NCBI RefSeq assembly: GCF_011075055.1
Contig: NC_058137.1
Location: forward strand, 16,725,463 to 16,789,462
Direction of reading: 5' to 3'
From: Mangifera indica
Taxonomy: Eukaryota > Streptophyta > Magnoliopsida > Sapindales > Anacardiaceae
Length of the DNA: 64,000 nt
A program made the position numbers and the translations under genes. The notes beneath the pieces are model-generated. The model made no database searches. It saw only the letters and a list, made by a program, of their open reading frames with translations, and had not been told where the DNA came from. Below are positions 1 to 13,800 of the stretch, piece after piece. Positions within the stretch are counted from its first letter, which is position 1. Each line of letters begins with the position of its first letter.

Positions 1-640
1 TAAATTAGCAATTTCAAAATGTAGTTGTCCATAATCAAGTCTTTATGGATATCAGCCAAACAGCAAAAAAAATAGAGCAAAGGCTTGAAGCTCAGACATA
101 AACCATTATGTTACCAATAAATGCTCTCAGACTCAAGCTACAACAGGTCCATAATGATGTCATGACTTGTATTTCCATGCAAGTTCCTTTTCAGCCCCAT
201 GAAAAGGAAATAAAATCTCTCAAAGCCCAACTTCAAAGCTTGGAATAATGATATAGAAAACACCTACCATGTAATCTAGTCAAACATTTCCCTTTGGTAC
301 ATACTATTCCACACCTCCATCCCTCTTGCTTAAAGAGCCACAAAACCTATCAACCTCCAAAATTGAAGATTTCTATGCCTTGTTGGTAGTTCTCATCTTT
401 TCACTACCATGGATACAAGTGCTAAAAAAAAAACCAAACACTTCAAAACCCCAAAAGGACAAAGGAAAGCAATAATTGTTTCCTTTGCTCCAATAATATC
501 ACCAATACCATAATCCTCTATTTTCTACCATTAGAGACTTATCCTACCTAACATGCCATTTTTGATAATTCTCTTAGTGATTATCTTACCACACAGGTCA
601 CATAAACCAGATCTAAAGACATATCCAATTCTGACAATAA
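1..640 (+). pseudogene. Endogenous pararetrovirus, 5' coding remnant
   Basis: No open frame of useful length survives. The plus strand translates into short lysine, glutamine and leucine-rich pieces (for example around 60-250) that look like the coiled-coil region preceding the coat protein in Caulimoviridae polyproteins. It is assigned to the pararetrovirus only because it runs directly into the recognisable coat-protein remnant downstream in the same orientation. Stops are frequent. A movement-protein region would lie left of the window if the copy were ever complete. Confidence 0.4.
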
Positions 641-2001
641 AAAGGATTTTGATAAAGCTTTTGACAAGATAAGTAATTTAGAGTCTTCTTTAGAATCTTC
701 AACAGGTTCTCCCAAACGTAAAGATCTCCATCACATTCCACCTCAGTTTTTTAATCAAGACGGTAGCTCAAACTATTTGTTTACTATTTTTGGGTCAATG
801 CCACCAGATTATTTTGCTGGAGAATATTCTAAAGAAACATCCAAACAAAGTTTTAAAAATGACCCTTTATTTCCTCCAAAAGAAGAAGTCCATTTCGACA
901 TAGACTAAAAACCTTATTGTGACAATCTTTTAAGAACTAGGCATACGCTTGTTCCAAATGGAAGTTTGATGTTCCACTACTTCACTTTTGATGATGTTTC
1001 TATACCTCAGCAAAGGAATCATATTCATGAGATGATAGTTTAGCTCAACACAAAAATGCTTAAGCCTAATGCCACCATTCACCAGGTTTTATGTAATTTT
1101 ATTACCTATTTTATGAGTGATTTATAAGAATAGTGAATCGCTCTCAATGAATACAAATAGTTACAACTACTAGAAATCCCTTATGTAGATCAATTCATGT
1201 TCCATATCTACATAGAATTTATGAGAAGCCCAAAGCACATTATAGATCAAGCTTGACAAAAGGTTTTTGTGTTGAAATGTTGCTCTTTCATTGCTAAAGA
1301 CTTAGAAAGACATTTCAAGAAAGTTCGAGCTAGATTTTATATTTTCAAAGGAGTTGATGATCCTAATCTGAAGCGAGCATACCTCAACCAACTTCTAAAT
1401 CCTTTTGGTAGTGAGACACTCAAATATCTAGAATTTTTGGACAAATCATTTGCTCAAATCTCTCTTAGAGATCTATATCAGCTTGCTCTTAGACATCTCC
1501 AAAGATTATGTAACAAGTCAATGTTTTTACAAAATGTGGAAAAATTGAGAAAAACTTTGGGCAAAACTTGTGATCGTCCAGACTTACAAATCAAATGTTC
1601 TAACAAAGATGTCTACTATGATTATAGCTTTAAAAAGAAAAAACATCATAGGAGATACCATCCAAAGCATAGGCACCATTAGCGACAACCTAATCGCTCC
1701 CAAAAACAAAATTTTTTTCGAAGAAAGTAGTCACATGAAAGTATAATAGATACTTTATCTATAACAAAAAGGGACATTTTTCAAAAAATTGTCCATAGAA
1801 AAAAAGAAAGATAGTCAACATATTTCACAAATTGTTGATTTAAAATCACATGATATGAAATCCTTCTTCTTTAAAACTAAATCAAAACACTCAGATCTTG
1901 ATTTTATACTACAAGAGTCAGATTCAGACATTGATTATGATCCAGTAGAATCATACGGAGTTTTAGCACTCCCTATTCATCATTCCATGCAAATAACCTA
2001 A
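640..2001 (+). pseudogene. Endogenous caulimovirid coat-protein (capsid) remnant
   Basis: The plus strand keeps a mostly continuous frame broken by scattered stops. The longest open piece (1269-1682, 137 aa) carries the FYIFKGVDDPNLK-type block, conserved cysteines and a Lys/His-rich tail, an arrangement I associate with petuvirus/florendovirus-like capsid domains. At about 1750-1800 the sequence KKGHFSKNCP is the right half of a CCHC zinc knuckle whose first cysteine positions are lost. An acidic, Asp/Ser-rich segment follows (1880-1950), as usual between capsid and protease. In-frame stops at several points mean no capsid could be made. Family assignment is from motif recall, not a search. 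Confidence 0.7.
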
Positions 2002-2039
2002 CCATTGGTTTAATTAAATCTCTTCTCACATCAGTATGA

Positions 2040-3420
2040 TAGGCTAGTCAAAGTCGTGACACTTATTGACACTAATACTGCCTTATCAATTGTTAAGCCA
2101 TTGACACTTTTGCCAACATGTTGGAAACCTCACAAAAAAGTTTTTCAAAGCTGTTAATGGAGAAATATTTTCTACCAATGTTATCTGCAAAATAGTTAGA
2201 ATCCAAGTCTTTCCAAATGTCTTTTTATTGCATAAATTTTTTGCTTGAGACTTACTAGGAAAAGATGCAATTATTGGATTTCATCTAATTCAAAAATTTT
2301 TGGAGAAAGATTTTCTTGCAATCAAATGGCTTACAATATTCTCAACATTTTCTTCCATGGAGCTGAATCCTAAATTATTTTGTGATTTCTCCAATGAAAG
2401 CCATACAACAACAAATCATTGAAGAATCATGTGCACAATCGCATTGAGCATTTCTTCTTGAATGTTCACAACCTTTATGGACCAAACTAGAATTCTTTGT
2501 AACTCTTCCCTTTAAAAGAAATAAAGATATTAACCCTACCAAAGCTAGTCACCTACTTAAACAAGTCAAAGTAGAACTTTGTTAGCTCTAAGATGAGAAG
2601 CTCATTGAGCATACCCAATCTCCTTGAGCATATGCTACTTTTTACATTAACAAAAGAGTTGAACAAATTAGAGGAAAAATAAGGCTTGTCATCAATTATA
2701 AACCTCTCAACTTTTTTCTACAAGAAGTTTTCCTTACCAAACAAATAATTGTTTTTTGCCAACCTCGCAAAGTTTGACCATAAGGCAAGATTTTGGCAAT
2801 TGGGAGTCCATCTTGATGATAGATACAATACAACATTCAGTCTTCCTGGTCACAATTATCAATGGACAGTAATGTCATTTGGGCTTAAAACTGCTCCATC
2901 CTTGTTCCAAAAAGCAATAACTAAAGTTTCTCAACTCATCCCACAAGCAAGTACAACAATTCTTAGGCACAATAAATTATGTCTCTAAATTTGTTACAAA
3001 CCTTGATGATTTTACCAAACCACTTTATCAAATGCTAAAGAAAAATCATCCAGTTTGGTCAAAATCACAAACCAATGCTGTCAAAACTCTTAAAACCATA
3101 ATACCAAAAATTTCTCCCCTCCATATCCCATCAACAGGAACTTGAATTTTAAAGACAAATGCCAATAATGATTTTTGGTCAACAATGTTAATTGAAGATT
3201 TCAATTGCAGTAGAAAGATTTGTGGATATAAAAGTGGACAATTTAAACCATCAAAGCAAAATTACCATACCACTTTTAAGGAAGTTTCAGCAATCAAATG
3301 AGGGATTGAAAATTTTTGAATTTCATTTGGTTGTTCATCACTTCATAGTAGAAATGGATATGACATTGCTAGAACCTAAATCCAAGAGTCTTCCTAATTC
3401 TCAATAATTAGGTAGAGTTA
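2040..3420 (+). pseudogene. Endogenous caulimovirid protease-RT-RNase H remnant
   Basis: The order is that of a caulimovirid pol. A protease-like site near 2070 reads DTN where DTG is expected. RT fingers start near 2671 (RGKIRLVINYKPLN), and the open piece 2749-2988 contains FWQLGVHLDDR and WTVMSFGLKTAPSLFQKA, both typical of Caulimoviridae RT. Right after this block the frame shifts and jumps to the connection segment (QQFLGTINYVSKF, about 2958), so the palm segment with the catalytic YxDD box is missing. Downstream (about 3150) the RNase H entry reads TNAN where TDAS is expected, so a catalytic aspartate is also lost. The copy is dead. Confidence 0.8.
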
Positions 3421-4320
3421 ATGGTTCTCCTAATACTCATTCAAAGTTCAACACATTAAAGGATGTAACAACGTCATTTCTGACTTTCTTTTTAAGCCGC
3501 CAAAAATCTCTATAAATACCAACCAAAGATCCCTCAAGTTGATCACTTTCTCCTTAATTGTTATTTTTATGATACTGCAATTCCCGAGTTTCCTTTTTTC
3601 TACCTAACATTACCACCCTCAACTCTAGACTTGCCTCTTGAATTTCTAACCATTTACCACTAACTTCTTTATTATGAAACTAAAACCTTCCACCATCTAA
3701 TGCTTCAATACCAAGAAAAAGACATTGAAGAAACAGGATCCTATACTCTAGGAGAATTAGGAATCCATCCTAATTTCCATTATCTAACCCAATTTTCAAT
3801 CACAAATGTCCACAGAGAGTTTACGTGTTCTTATGGTATTTATAGATAAAATATGCTATTATCATAGAATTTCCAGTCCTAGATATGATCAAATGGTTCA
3901 GACAAATGGAAACAGGATTATACTCTCCAGAGTTGCTTCTGTTCCAGGTATTTTTGCAATGTTTCTATCCATTCCCATGGTGGATCTACATTTTTTACTA
4001 ATGCCATTTGGAACACCAATCCTTTCAAAGGACTCAAAAGGAACAATATTTAATTATGTTTTTTTACCAGAAAGGTACAAGTTCTTAGGAATCATTGCAA
4101 GATTATTTGAAACAAATGTGCAAAGATATGCTCATCTCCTTTATAGTCTCTAGAAGGCCAGATCAAATTATTCTCAAGAATATAGAAATTTTGAAACAAA
4201 AATTTTAGAAGTCAATGCTATTATCCCTCCATATGTATGGCCAGCTCTATAAGATGACGTCCCATGAGAAACTTATCCATTAGAATATAGTCAAAGCATC
4301 ACTTCTGCAAAAATTTTTTT
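3420..4320 (+). pseudogene. Post-RNase H coding remnant of the pararetrovirus
   Basis: The plus strand continues after RNase H. One open piece (3806-4153, 115 aa) and its continuation past a stop (to about 4250) have protein-like composition but no motif I recognise. Position and orientation suggest the C-terminal end of the pararetroviral polyprotein. Other readings, such as an unrelated insertion, cannot be excluded. Confidence 0.35.
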
Positions 4321-4714
4321 TTTTGAAAGAATCAATTTTCAAAACAGGCCTAAAAAAAAGGTGTTTCAAACCAATGAAGATAAAGATGTTATGCCTAAAA
4401 AAAAGAAAATTTCCTCATTTTTCTCATGTTTATCTTAACGTTCACCTAGTTGACAAACCCAAGATCATCCTCCCACTATTGAAGATTCCAACGTTCCTAC
4501 TTTTTACTCATAGGAATGCCTACACACCCTAGATGTACAACTTCTTTCAAGAATCCCAAGACATGTGCTCTCTAGACCTTAACTTTGAAAAGAATCTTGA
4601 TGAAATCCTTTGGCAAGCTAAGATGGACACATACTAAGTAGAGCACAAACCTCATAATCGAGGATCCAATGCATCATTGCCCATATCACTTTGAATACTT
4701 CACAAACTCCATTA

Positions 4715-4990
4715 CCCAGTCTAAATGATTGTCCTTAAAGTTTATATAATTGTCCTATATGTCCTTAAAGTCTATATGATTGTCTTTAAAGTTTGTATTA
4801 TTGTCTTGTATGTCTTTAAAAGTTCGTGTAATGATGTTTGTAAATGACGATTATAATAACGTCACTAGTTTGGCTTGTATCTATAAAAGAGTCTTCCTTT
4901 TTTAGAGAAGGCACAATCAAAAAATAAAGGGAAAAAAACCTTTCTAAAATGTCTCCTCCGTTATCTGAGTAAATTTTCAATCTCTAACAG
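4715..4990 (+). promoter_or_regulatory. Pararetrovirus intergenic region with promoter-like signals
   Basis: The segment follows the last coding remnant. It starts with degenerate direct repeats (units such as GTCCTTAAAGT with TATATGATTGTC, about 4725-4835). Then come an inverted pair of TGACG motifs (TGACG at about 4845 and CGTCA at about 4860), which resembles the as-1-type elements of caulimovirid promoters, a TATA-box-like TCTATAAAAGAG near 4880, and an AATAAA at about 4925. I did not find a clear tRNA-Met primer site. Activity is not implied. Confidence 0.45.
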
Positions 4991-6690
4991 ATTAACTTAT
5001 GTCCTAGTATTGGTTACCGTTGGAAACTTTGATTCAAAAGTATGGTATATGCTTGCCTTAACAAGATCCTATACATTAGAAACTAATTCAAGGTTGTCCT
5101 AGATCCCATAAAAGGTCAAGTGACATTAGACCAAAAAGGAACTAAAAGCCTAGAAATTGAGTGAGTTAGAAGCACTCTGTTCATACCTGGTCTTACCGGT
5201 TATTCCTATTTCTCCCTAGACATACTTTTGTTTCTAGTTTGACCTTAATGAACTCTGTTCATACCATCCATGATTTGTTTAACTTATAATGTACCTAATT
5301 ATTATTTCTTTTAGGAAAGAGAATTAATCTAAATTCATGCATCAAATTAGGCCAAGTTACAATAATTTGAATTTCGTTTTTGAAAAGTTTAAAGCTTAAT
5401 CATTGTCAAATGATAATTACTTGTACTATTTTGAGTTGTTCAATTGATGAGATATTTAACTCATCATTTGAATTATTTCAAATTAGTTCAATTGATTGAG
5501 TTTAATCAATTTCAAATCATTGCAACACTTTTCATATCTATGATATGATGTGTCATGCATTAGTAATTATCTCATATGATGTGTCAAGCATGGTACATTT
5601 CTAAATAATTAAAGTAATGGGAGTAATTATTATTTGAATTTGATTAATAGATGAATGTACATGTGTCAATATGGTAGAAAGTTTTGTTCCTATCTGAAAT
5701 AAAGTTCAAATGATTGGAACTTGAACATTCAATGTAAATGGATTGGCCTTTGGGTGCTAGATACTTTTGGAAATTATCGAAGTTTTTTTTCTTTTTTTTT
5801 TCTTTAAGGGGTTATTGGTGGATTCAATCTAAGTGTAATTTGAACAATGGTATATTAGAGTTCAATTTAGATGTAACTCATATTCGGTTTGAATCAAGCT
5901 TGATATATTTAAATTTGATCTGAGCTCAGATTAGCTAATTATTTAGACTAGTTCTATTTTTACTATAGTTGAGGCTTTTTCTATTGAGATAATTCTAAAC
6001 CTTGTAGGTTTTTCAATTAAGTCTAAATAAACATTTTTCTTTATCGAAGTTCAAATAAAGATTCAAGTCAATCCAATCCAAACGAGAAAAGCTTAATTTG
6101 AATTTGGCTTATTTACAAAAAACAAGGACAACATAAGAATCACACTCAAATGAAGCTTGATTTATTCGACCTTAACCCAAGGATTTTCAGTTTGAATTGT
6201 GAGTCAAAACTGAGTTAACTTGAATCCATTCTTAAAAGGTTTGATAATCAAGGGGGATTTTAGTAATTTCTAAAATCCTTAACCTTATTTGAAAGTTTTA
6301 TGATTTCTTCCTTGGAAACCTGAATCTTCTTCTAATATCTTCCAAGTCTCTTCTCACAATCATAAATCAATTCTATTTAAAGGTAGCAAGGAGATCAGAT
6401 TGCCCCGTTGCTCAACATAAGCTCTCCTTTTTTGGTCCGACCTATGAGAACACAATCTGTTATTGTAATAAATTGTGTCAAACCTGTAGGCATTCCAAGC
6501 CAAACCCCAACTTAAAAATTAGGCCTATTGACCAATTCAATATGACTCACTATTGTAGCGAGTTGTAAAAAAATTTTAAAAATTAAAAATTTTGATCTAG
6601 CCAATAGTCATTCAAAGAAAATTATTTTTTTAAAAAAAAATTCTATATAAACTCTCCCCTTTCCCCTTCTCTACATTTTCTTTCATCTTC
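4991..6690. other. Gene-free AT-rich interval
   Basis: No coding sequence with family resemblance is visible on either strand. Short inverted-repeat-rich stretches occur around 5400-5640. A slightly more GC-rich piece (about 6380-6570) shares an 18-of-22-base inverted match with 15906-15927, suggesting an old transposon fragment. Confidence 0.5.
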
Positions 6691-6699
6691 TCAATGTCA

Positions 6700-7345
6700 A
6701 ACCCTTTCAATCAATTTTTACTTCTTCTAACAACTTAGTTTCCATTTATTTCAAAATTTTGCATTTTTTTCAATTATTTTCCTCTTAAATTTTTTTATAA
6801 TAAAAAAATTTAATATATTATAAACAAAAAAGATATTCAAACAATTAAGACGAATTCATTTTTATAGACTCAAATGAGAAGGAATGGATTCAATGTAAAT
6901 ATTATAAGAGAGATCTTGTAAAAATAAGAGTGAAATCAAGCATTTCATTCTATACATCATTACAAAAATGCTCTCATTTTGAGAAATTTAAGTAAAATAT
7001 TAGTTGGAGCAAAAATCAGAAATGACATTATCCTCTTTTCTTTATCTACTACCCCACTTAGATTTTTCAAATTAAAACGTCTTTATAATAATATATGAGA
7101 GTGAAAGGTATGATTTCACTTTTTACTTATTCTTATAAAATTTCTCTTACAATGTTTATATTGTACCTATTCTTTCTCATTTTAGTCTACAAAGGTAAAT
7201 TCATTCCAATTATGTGAACACTTTTTTTCATTTGAAATATATTAAGTTTATTTATTATCAAAGTATTTAAAAGATTCAAAAAAATCATTAAAACAAAATA
7301 AAAACTAAATTGTTGAACATAAATAAAATTTGATGGAGTTTGCAA
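6700..7345. mobile_element. Long inverted-repeat (foldback/MITE-like) element, copy 1
   Basis: The two halves are diverged reverse complements folding about position 7020. Left-arm blocks such as AAATGAGAAGGAATGGATTC (6871) and AGAGTGAAATCAAGCATTTC (6928) pair with right-arm blocks near 7180 and 7105. Pairing extends outward through TTAATATATT-type blocks to roughly 6727 and 7315, giving arms near 300 bp. No transposase is present. A second, shorter copy lies at 14755-15125. Ends are approximate and no TSD was fixed. Confidence 0.6.
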
Positions 7346-7855
7346 AAATAATTAGAATACAAATATAAGTAATAAAAATACTCAAATGATTTTAATATAA
7401 TAATTCACAAACAAAAAGGTCCTAAATATTGGAAAGTTAGATCTTCTTTAATGCATATTTTAGAACCTATAAAAAAATTTCTACTGATTAATATTCTACC
7501 ATTTATTATCTTACAATTTGCTTCGTAGTTTTTGAAATATATTCAATTTATGGTCAAATATGGAAACAATATAAATACATCAGAGTCACATTTAGGAGTT
7601 ATTAATTAGTACTTGGAAGCTTGATCACATTTCCATTGCCGAGAAAACTAGAAGAAAAGAATGAGAATTTGAAATCATATTATATTCTGATGATTCAAAT
7701 AATTTCTGTAAATATTGAAAAATAGTTGTTATCCCCACTCAGGATTTCAAATCTCTCTTAGCTGCTTTTCAACATAAAAAGAGCAAGTTCACAGATCACC
7801 TGCTTTATCCACAATTTCTGACCGCAATAAAATTATAATACATATCCGAACCCTG
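7346..7855. other. 3' flank of the MET1 gene
   Basis: This stretch lies downstream of the minus-strand MET1 stop codon and probably holds its 3' UTR. No open frame of note and no repeat with a clear boundary was seen. Confidence 0.45.
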
Positions 7856-10800
7856 CTATTTAGACCTCTTACTGTCAACTGCTTCCCTGAGTTTCCTTCC
7901 CAATGCAAATGCCAAAGGAGGTGGAACAGCATTCCCAATTTGACGGTGTTTGTGTTGAATGTTACCAGCAAATTGATAGCTATCTGGGAAACCCTGCATT
8001 AAAAGATGAAGAGTAATGCCTATCTCCACCAAACTAGAACCTATTGAGCGAAGTGGTAAGCAAATTATGATATTGGTGGTAACTTACTTGGGAACGAGCA
8101 CACTCTCGAACTGTAAGAATCCTGTCCTGATCAGGGTGAAAGCACATACCCACCTTGCCCATGGGTTGAGGATCAGTAATGGAAGTAGGGAAGTTCCCTT
8201 CCCAATCCAACCTTCCAAAAAGCCCCTTCCATTGATTGTGCCGTTTGGCCGTGTTCGGAAGGCACCATGGTATTAAATCTACTAGTTGCCCAGTGGACAA
8301 TTTAACCTGGATTTAGTCAATATAATTAATAATATCTACTAGCCAGAAGTAGCTTAAATAATGTCTCATCTAACTCAAATATCTCTGTTGGTACCTTTTC
8401 ATCAGGAAGGTCATGCCAATCAGCACCTGGCCGCTTTGGAATCTTCTTACATCGGATGAGATTCAGCTCATTCATTTCTTTTGATATATGATCAGTCAAG
8501 ACAGTCGTATTCCCTCGAATTTTCTTTTGGAACCATGAAACAGGATCATTTTGGTACTGTGAAGCACAAAGTTGGAAATAAGATGCCTCACTAGTTGTAC
8601 AATTAACATTATTTGGTATACAATATGAATGAATCCTCAAAAAACATAACTGAGTTTGATACTACCTCCATATTTGTCTTAGAAGCTCCATTCCCTACTA
8701 CAGGCAGATCCCCAATCGTATCTCTTACTGTAATTGCACGGAAAGGAGCTCCATTTGAAGTACTCCGAACAGCAGCATATTGTGAATTTTCTGATAATGT
8801 TATTTTCAACTCAGGGGCAGCAAAGACATGCATTGGCTCTGGCCATTCTGGGAGAATCTCTTGGGGTGCAGCTGCCCAAATGAACACTCGCTTTCGTGAC
8901 TGAGAAACTCCATAGGCTCCAGCTTCCAAAATACCAAACCTCACCTGAACTCAAGTACGGTTATTTTTACGCATGCAATTAGTGCATATTTGTACATCTC
9001 AAAATACAAGATATGGAACTTCATGGCTATTATTTTTCTTCAGAGTGCAGTAACAATACCTGATAACCCATTTCAAGTAGTGAAGTCAATGTCAAACGGA
9101 ATGTCTGTCCTTTATTGAAAGAAACAAAGTTCCTCACATTCTCTAGAAGGAAATACCTTGGACGAAAGTAATCAGCAAAGGACAAAAATGCTAAGATCAT
9201 CTCACACTGAACTTTACTCCAAGTGCTTTGGTTAAACCTATTCATTCCAGAAAAACCCTGGAAAAAAAAACATAGATATTCTCCTACTGAGTAGTTCCAT
9301 GAATTATTCAAGACAGTTAATAATAGAGGTAAGAGATAAAGCCTTATTACCTGGCATGGGGGGCCACCATTAATGAAATCCACTTGCCCTGGTAGTGGTA
9401 AATCACTAATCACCTTCTCATCAAGTGATGCAGCCAATTCAGCAGCCTCAGAAGTTGATATGCAGTCATCTGCATCCCTGCACTTCTCCATCACAGCCCT
9501 GCAATAAATACCATCAAGAAGTTAGTCATATCAATATATAAATATATATTTTAAGAAAAAAGGATGGGCATACCCAACCAAGTGTAACTACTCACTTAAG
9601 AATCACATTGCAGTTATTGATAAACATCAATGACTCTGGATGATTGAGTTTAAATGCTTCTCCAGCAGGCTCTTCATATTCAATAGACCACTTGGTCAAT
9701 GACACACCTGTAGTACTCATCAAGTGCTTCAGAAATAGGTGTGATCAAATACATGAAGGTAATAGAAAATAAACAGAACAGAAAATAATGGGTATACCAG
9801 ATTGTTTCAATCCCTCCGATAAACCACCACAGCCTGCAAAAATATCTAATGTGGCCAAACGACCTTGCTCAGATGCTTGTACTTGTTTCTCAACTTCTAA
9901 ATCATCTTCTCCCTCTTTACACTTTCCCTTCTTCTTTCTAGATGCAGCTTCACTAGCAGAATTTCCAGTTGAGAACCTTGATTTGATATGCACTGGTAAC
10001 TGTCCAAAAAAGAATTTCAAAGAAATTCAGGTTCAGCTGAACAAAACTTCCTTACATGCAACTGGAAATGGTCCAAGAGAACCAGTTTAAATAATTTATA
10101 CACTTTGATGAATTTCCAAAGGATGTAGAAAGCAAACTACCAAATTGAGGGACCCTTTCAAAGGATCATACAGATGTTCACAGAAGAATATATGCTGAAA
10201 GATCGCAGAAGCATCACAAACAGGAATATCGTTCTTCTTCCTGACTTCACATTTCCCTTCAATTGCCTCAACAGGAATAACCAGTGTTTCTTCACTGTAA
10301 TAGACCTGAAATCAAGCCATAAGATATATATAATAGGCTTTTCACAAGAGAGTTAAACTCAAACAAAAGAATGACAACAGAGACATGCAGACTTCTTTTC
10401 TTCATCGTACCTCTCGAATATCAGAACTGTATGCTCTCTCAGCTGAAATGTCCTCAGGTCGGTAAAATCTTTTCACTTTAATCTGGGTAGATTCCTTTAC
10501 AGCTTGTTTGTGTTCATTTGGAACAATGATCTCCAGCACTTGGCACACAACATAAGCCTTCAATCCAACATTCCTCCCCCCCTTGAAAGTTTCACTCTCT
10601 ACCTTGTCAAATTCAAAGTACTGGGGGCTTGCATAGATGTAATCATGAACAGAGTATTCAACCGTTCTGTAAACAAAACTAGTCTTAGATGAACTCACAT
10701 TAAATATTTCCTTCTCATTTTCAGCTTCCACTATGCTACAAGCATGACAGGAACCCAAACCAAGACCCATACTATCAAGAGGAAGACTAAAGAAAGCTCC

Positions 10801-13800
10801 CTTCTCAGGCCAATACAAACTCTTACAGTAATATTCTGTTGGCAACCCTTTCTTCTTCCTGTCCTCCGCTCTTGCTCTATCAATCTTATCAGCATTAGCA
10901 TTATCTTTCCGATGCTGATGCCCCCAAGGCACTGACCGAATATCCACAACAACTGTCTCTTTAATATCCTCCAATTCATAGTCCATGCACTCATTTGTTA
11001 AAAAGACCTCTCTTTCATTAGCCGTGTTGCCAAGAACAGTAAGACATCCTGTCTTCATCATTCTTCCATGAAACATTTTGCTTCCATTACGGGTTTCATA
11101 CATATATTCCACAAAATAAATGACAGAAAGGCTATCTATTTCATCTTCTTCCACAACAACAGCACCTCCCACAGCAATCACTTCTCCATGAACAATTGCT
11201 TGTTTATAAAGAACGTTACCTGAACTTGTTTTGTTCATAGGCTCCCCATTCCATCTTATTTCCTTCTTTGTAGAGTGAGATTTGGTTTTCCTTGACACTG
11301 AGCTAGATTTAGGTGTTTCCTCTGATATTAATTTCTCCTCTTCAACATAATCTTCTTCATTTTCCTCTTGCTCCTCCACTTCTTCCTCCTCTTTCAATTC
11401 ACAAACAGTATTCTCCTTCACATCTTCTGGTGAGTAATTTGAATAATAATCTCCCCAAATTCTGTTGATAAGCTTTGTAGTTGTTGCCTGCATAACCTTC
11501 CTGTTAGACACTATAGGTGACATAGCTGCTCTAGGGTTCAAATTCCGTTCATTCTTTTGAACAACTTTCTTTTTCTTCACCAACCATTTAGTATGGTGTC
11601 TCTCCTCCATTTTGTTTGCAAGACCAATAACAAATGCACATTTTTTGACCTGCTCATCTGGAAATTCAGCAAAAAGTTGTAGAATAATCTGCCCATGCAC
11701 AACCACATATCTCTCAACGGCTGCAGGATCAGAAGAAATGTACGCTTGATGATCCTTTTTAAATTCAGATACCCTCTTAATAACATCTGTAAAAGAAAGC
11801 CTTGAGACTCGGCTTTGCTCCTTCAGCATTGTGATTATGCTTATTGCAACTCTTGCTGTTTTAAGAACTGGTTCATACCAAGGTGCATACTGCTTCGACG
11901 GCTTGCCAAGTCTATACCTGAAATATAAAGACAGATTGCACTTTTCATTATCATAAAATTCACAATTAAATCATGAATATCTTGGTCACTGTCAATATTC
12001 ATCAATAATTGCTAATATTTTGAAATAGTGCTTCCTAGCACCTTCTGACTATGCGGTTGTATTGTTGACCTCATGAACTTTTTTGTCTTTTATCAAATTA
12101 CTATGCATGATTTGGGCCGTCAAAGTTTCTCTTTGCGAAGTTATATATAAGATTTTGACCTGACAACACTCTCAGTAACTTTAACCAAGGAGATTTAAGA
12201 AAAAAAAGCTTCTGTTAGACACTCAGGTAAGAAAGCTTGCACATTACCAGGCCATATCTGTCCGAATAGATATGAAAATCATCGATGATCCAAATTCAAT
12301 CATCCATTCCTTTATTGCACTCAGATAAATTGGAATGCCATCAACTCCCAGTGCCGCCGAACCCCCAGAAGAAGACTGGCTAGAATCCATATCAAGACAG
12401 AACCCACTTCCATCATCAGAAGTCATAGTTCCTGACCCAAATATGGTGACATCAATGTCTGCACAAGGTTTCATTGGAAGCAGCTCCAAAGAAATCAACC
12501 TTGAGTCTGAATTATAAAGTGACCAGTTATGAAGCATGCTTCGTGGAAGTTCATCACTGTAACACATATCAACATCACTATCAAAGATAATAAGCTCATC
12601 AGTTTCTTCATGAAAATTCTTGTAATATGCTGGGAGAGGGTAATCATTGGCAATCTCATCTTCATTGATTTTGATGTAGAATTTGTTTGAGCCAGAAGCA
12701 GAAGCCTGTGATTTTTTGTGCTTCTTTGATTGCCAGAATTCTTCTTCTTGCAAAAGTCTTGCTAACTTTGCATCATCATCCTCAGTTGCATCCATTTTGC
12801 TCTCTTCACCTCCAATTTTTGGACCAATGGTCAAATTCCCATCTGAAGATCCAGATTTCTCTAGCATAAACTTTTCATGCATGTTACTCTCATCTCTTAA
12901 GGCAACAAGAACAGGCAACTCTCCAAATTTCTGATCACTATTCTTTGAAGTCTCATCCAATCCTATCAGTTGATTATAAATAAATTCACCCTGAGATATA
13001 ATAAAATCCTTGATAGACAGCCCCCCAGAAAAGCACTTGCTTCCACTCATTGCTCGAACCACCCCAGCAAGCAACTCATCAAGAGTACAATCAGAGTTCC
13101 CACCAGAAGCTTTTGACAATTTTTTGTAAACCTCTATACAAGCCCTTGCTTTTTCAAAGAAATGGTCATAGAACTTCTTGTAACTACCAGTTGGTTTAAG
13201 GCAATCATAATCTGCAATATCAGTAGAAAGCCATATCACAGGAGAACCATCTTCATAACCAGAGATGTTCCATGATTCTATCCGTCCAAAGCCTTCACAT
13301 CTAACACCCTTCTCTTTTTCTCTGTCAGAATTATCTTCCAAAGGCAATATAAGACCAGAGATAAACATATCATCAACTTCCAACATTTCAAGGGGCTGGG
13401 GTATGCCATCTGAATTATGCAAGATAAAATCAGTTAGCCTTCTGTTTGGACGCTCACCATCTTGCATGGCAGTTAGGCCTACAGCTACAATCTCTTCATC
13501 TGCAAACTGATCTTTCTTTGATTCAACAAGAAGAGACTTTTCAGATAAACGAACAGATTTCTCCTTGAAATCTGTACAAGCAGCAGCACGCTTTGGTCTT
13601 TTCCGAGAACCATCAATCTCTTCATTGCAATGTGACAAATTCCCTTTATTTTCTTTTGGGCTAGTTGTCAATTGCTTCTTGCGTTTAGGAGCGGCAGTTT
13701 TTTGTTTGCGTTTCTTATTCTTCATTTCTATCACGGAAGATAGTTGTTATGAGACAAAAAAATTGTCCGAAATGAATAATGATGCTTCACCAGTTATGAA

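Noticed and set aside
4323..4532. 69-aa open frame after the pararetroviral remnant
   Set aside because: Follows an A/T-rich run, has no motif, and is not in the frame of the preceding coding remnant.
5738..5923. 61-aa open frame with a Phe run
   Set aside because: Low complexity around a T-rich run, no start context, no family resemblance.
8609..13510. Plus-strand open frames across MET1
   Set aside because: Antisense shadows of MET1 exons; none has an independent family match.
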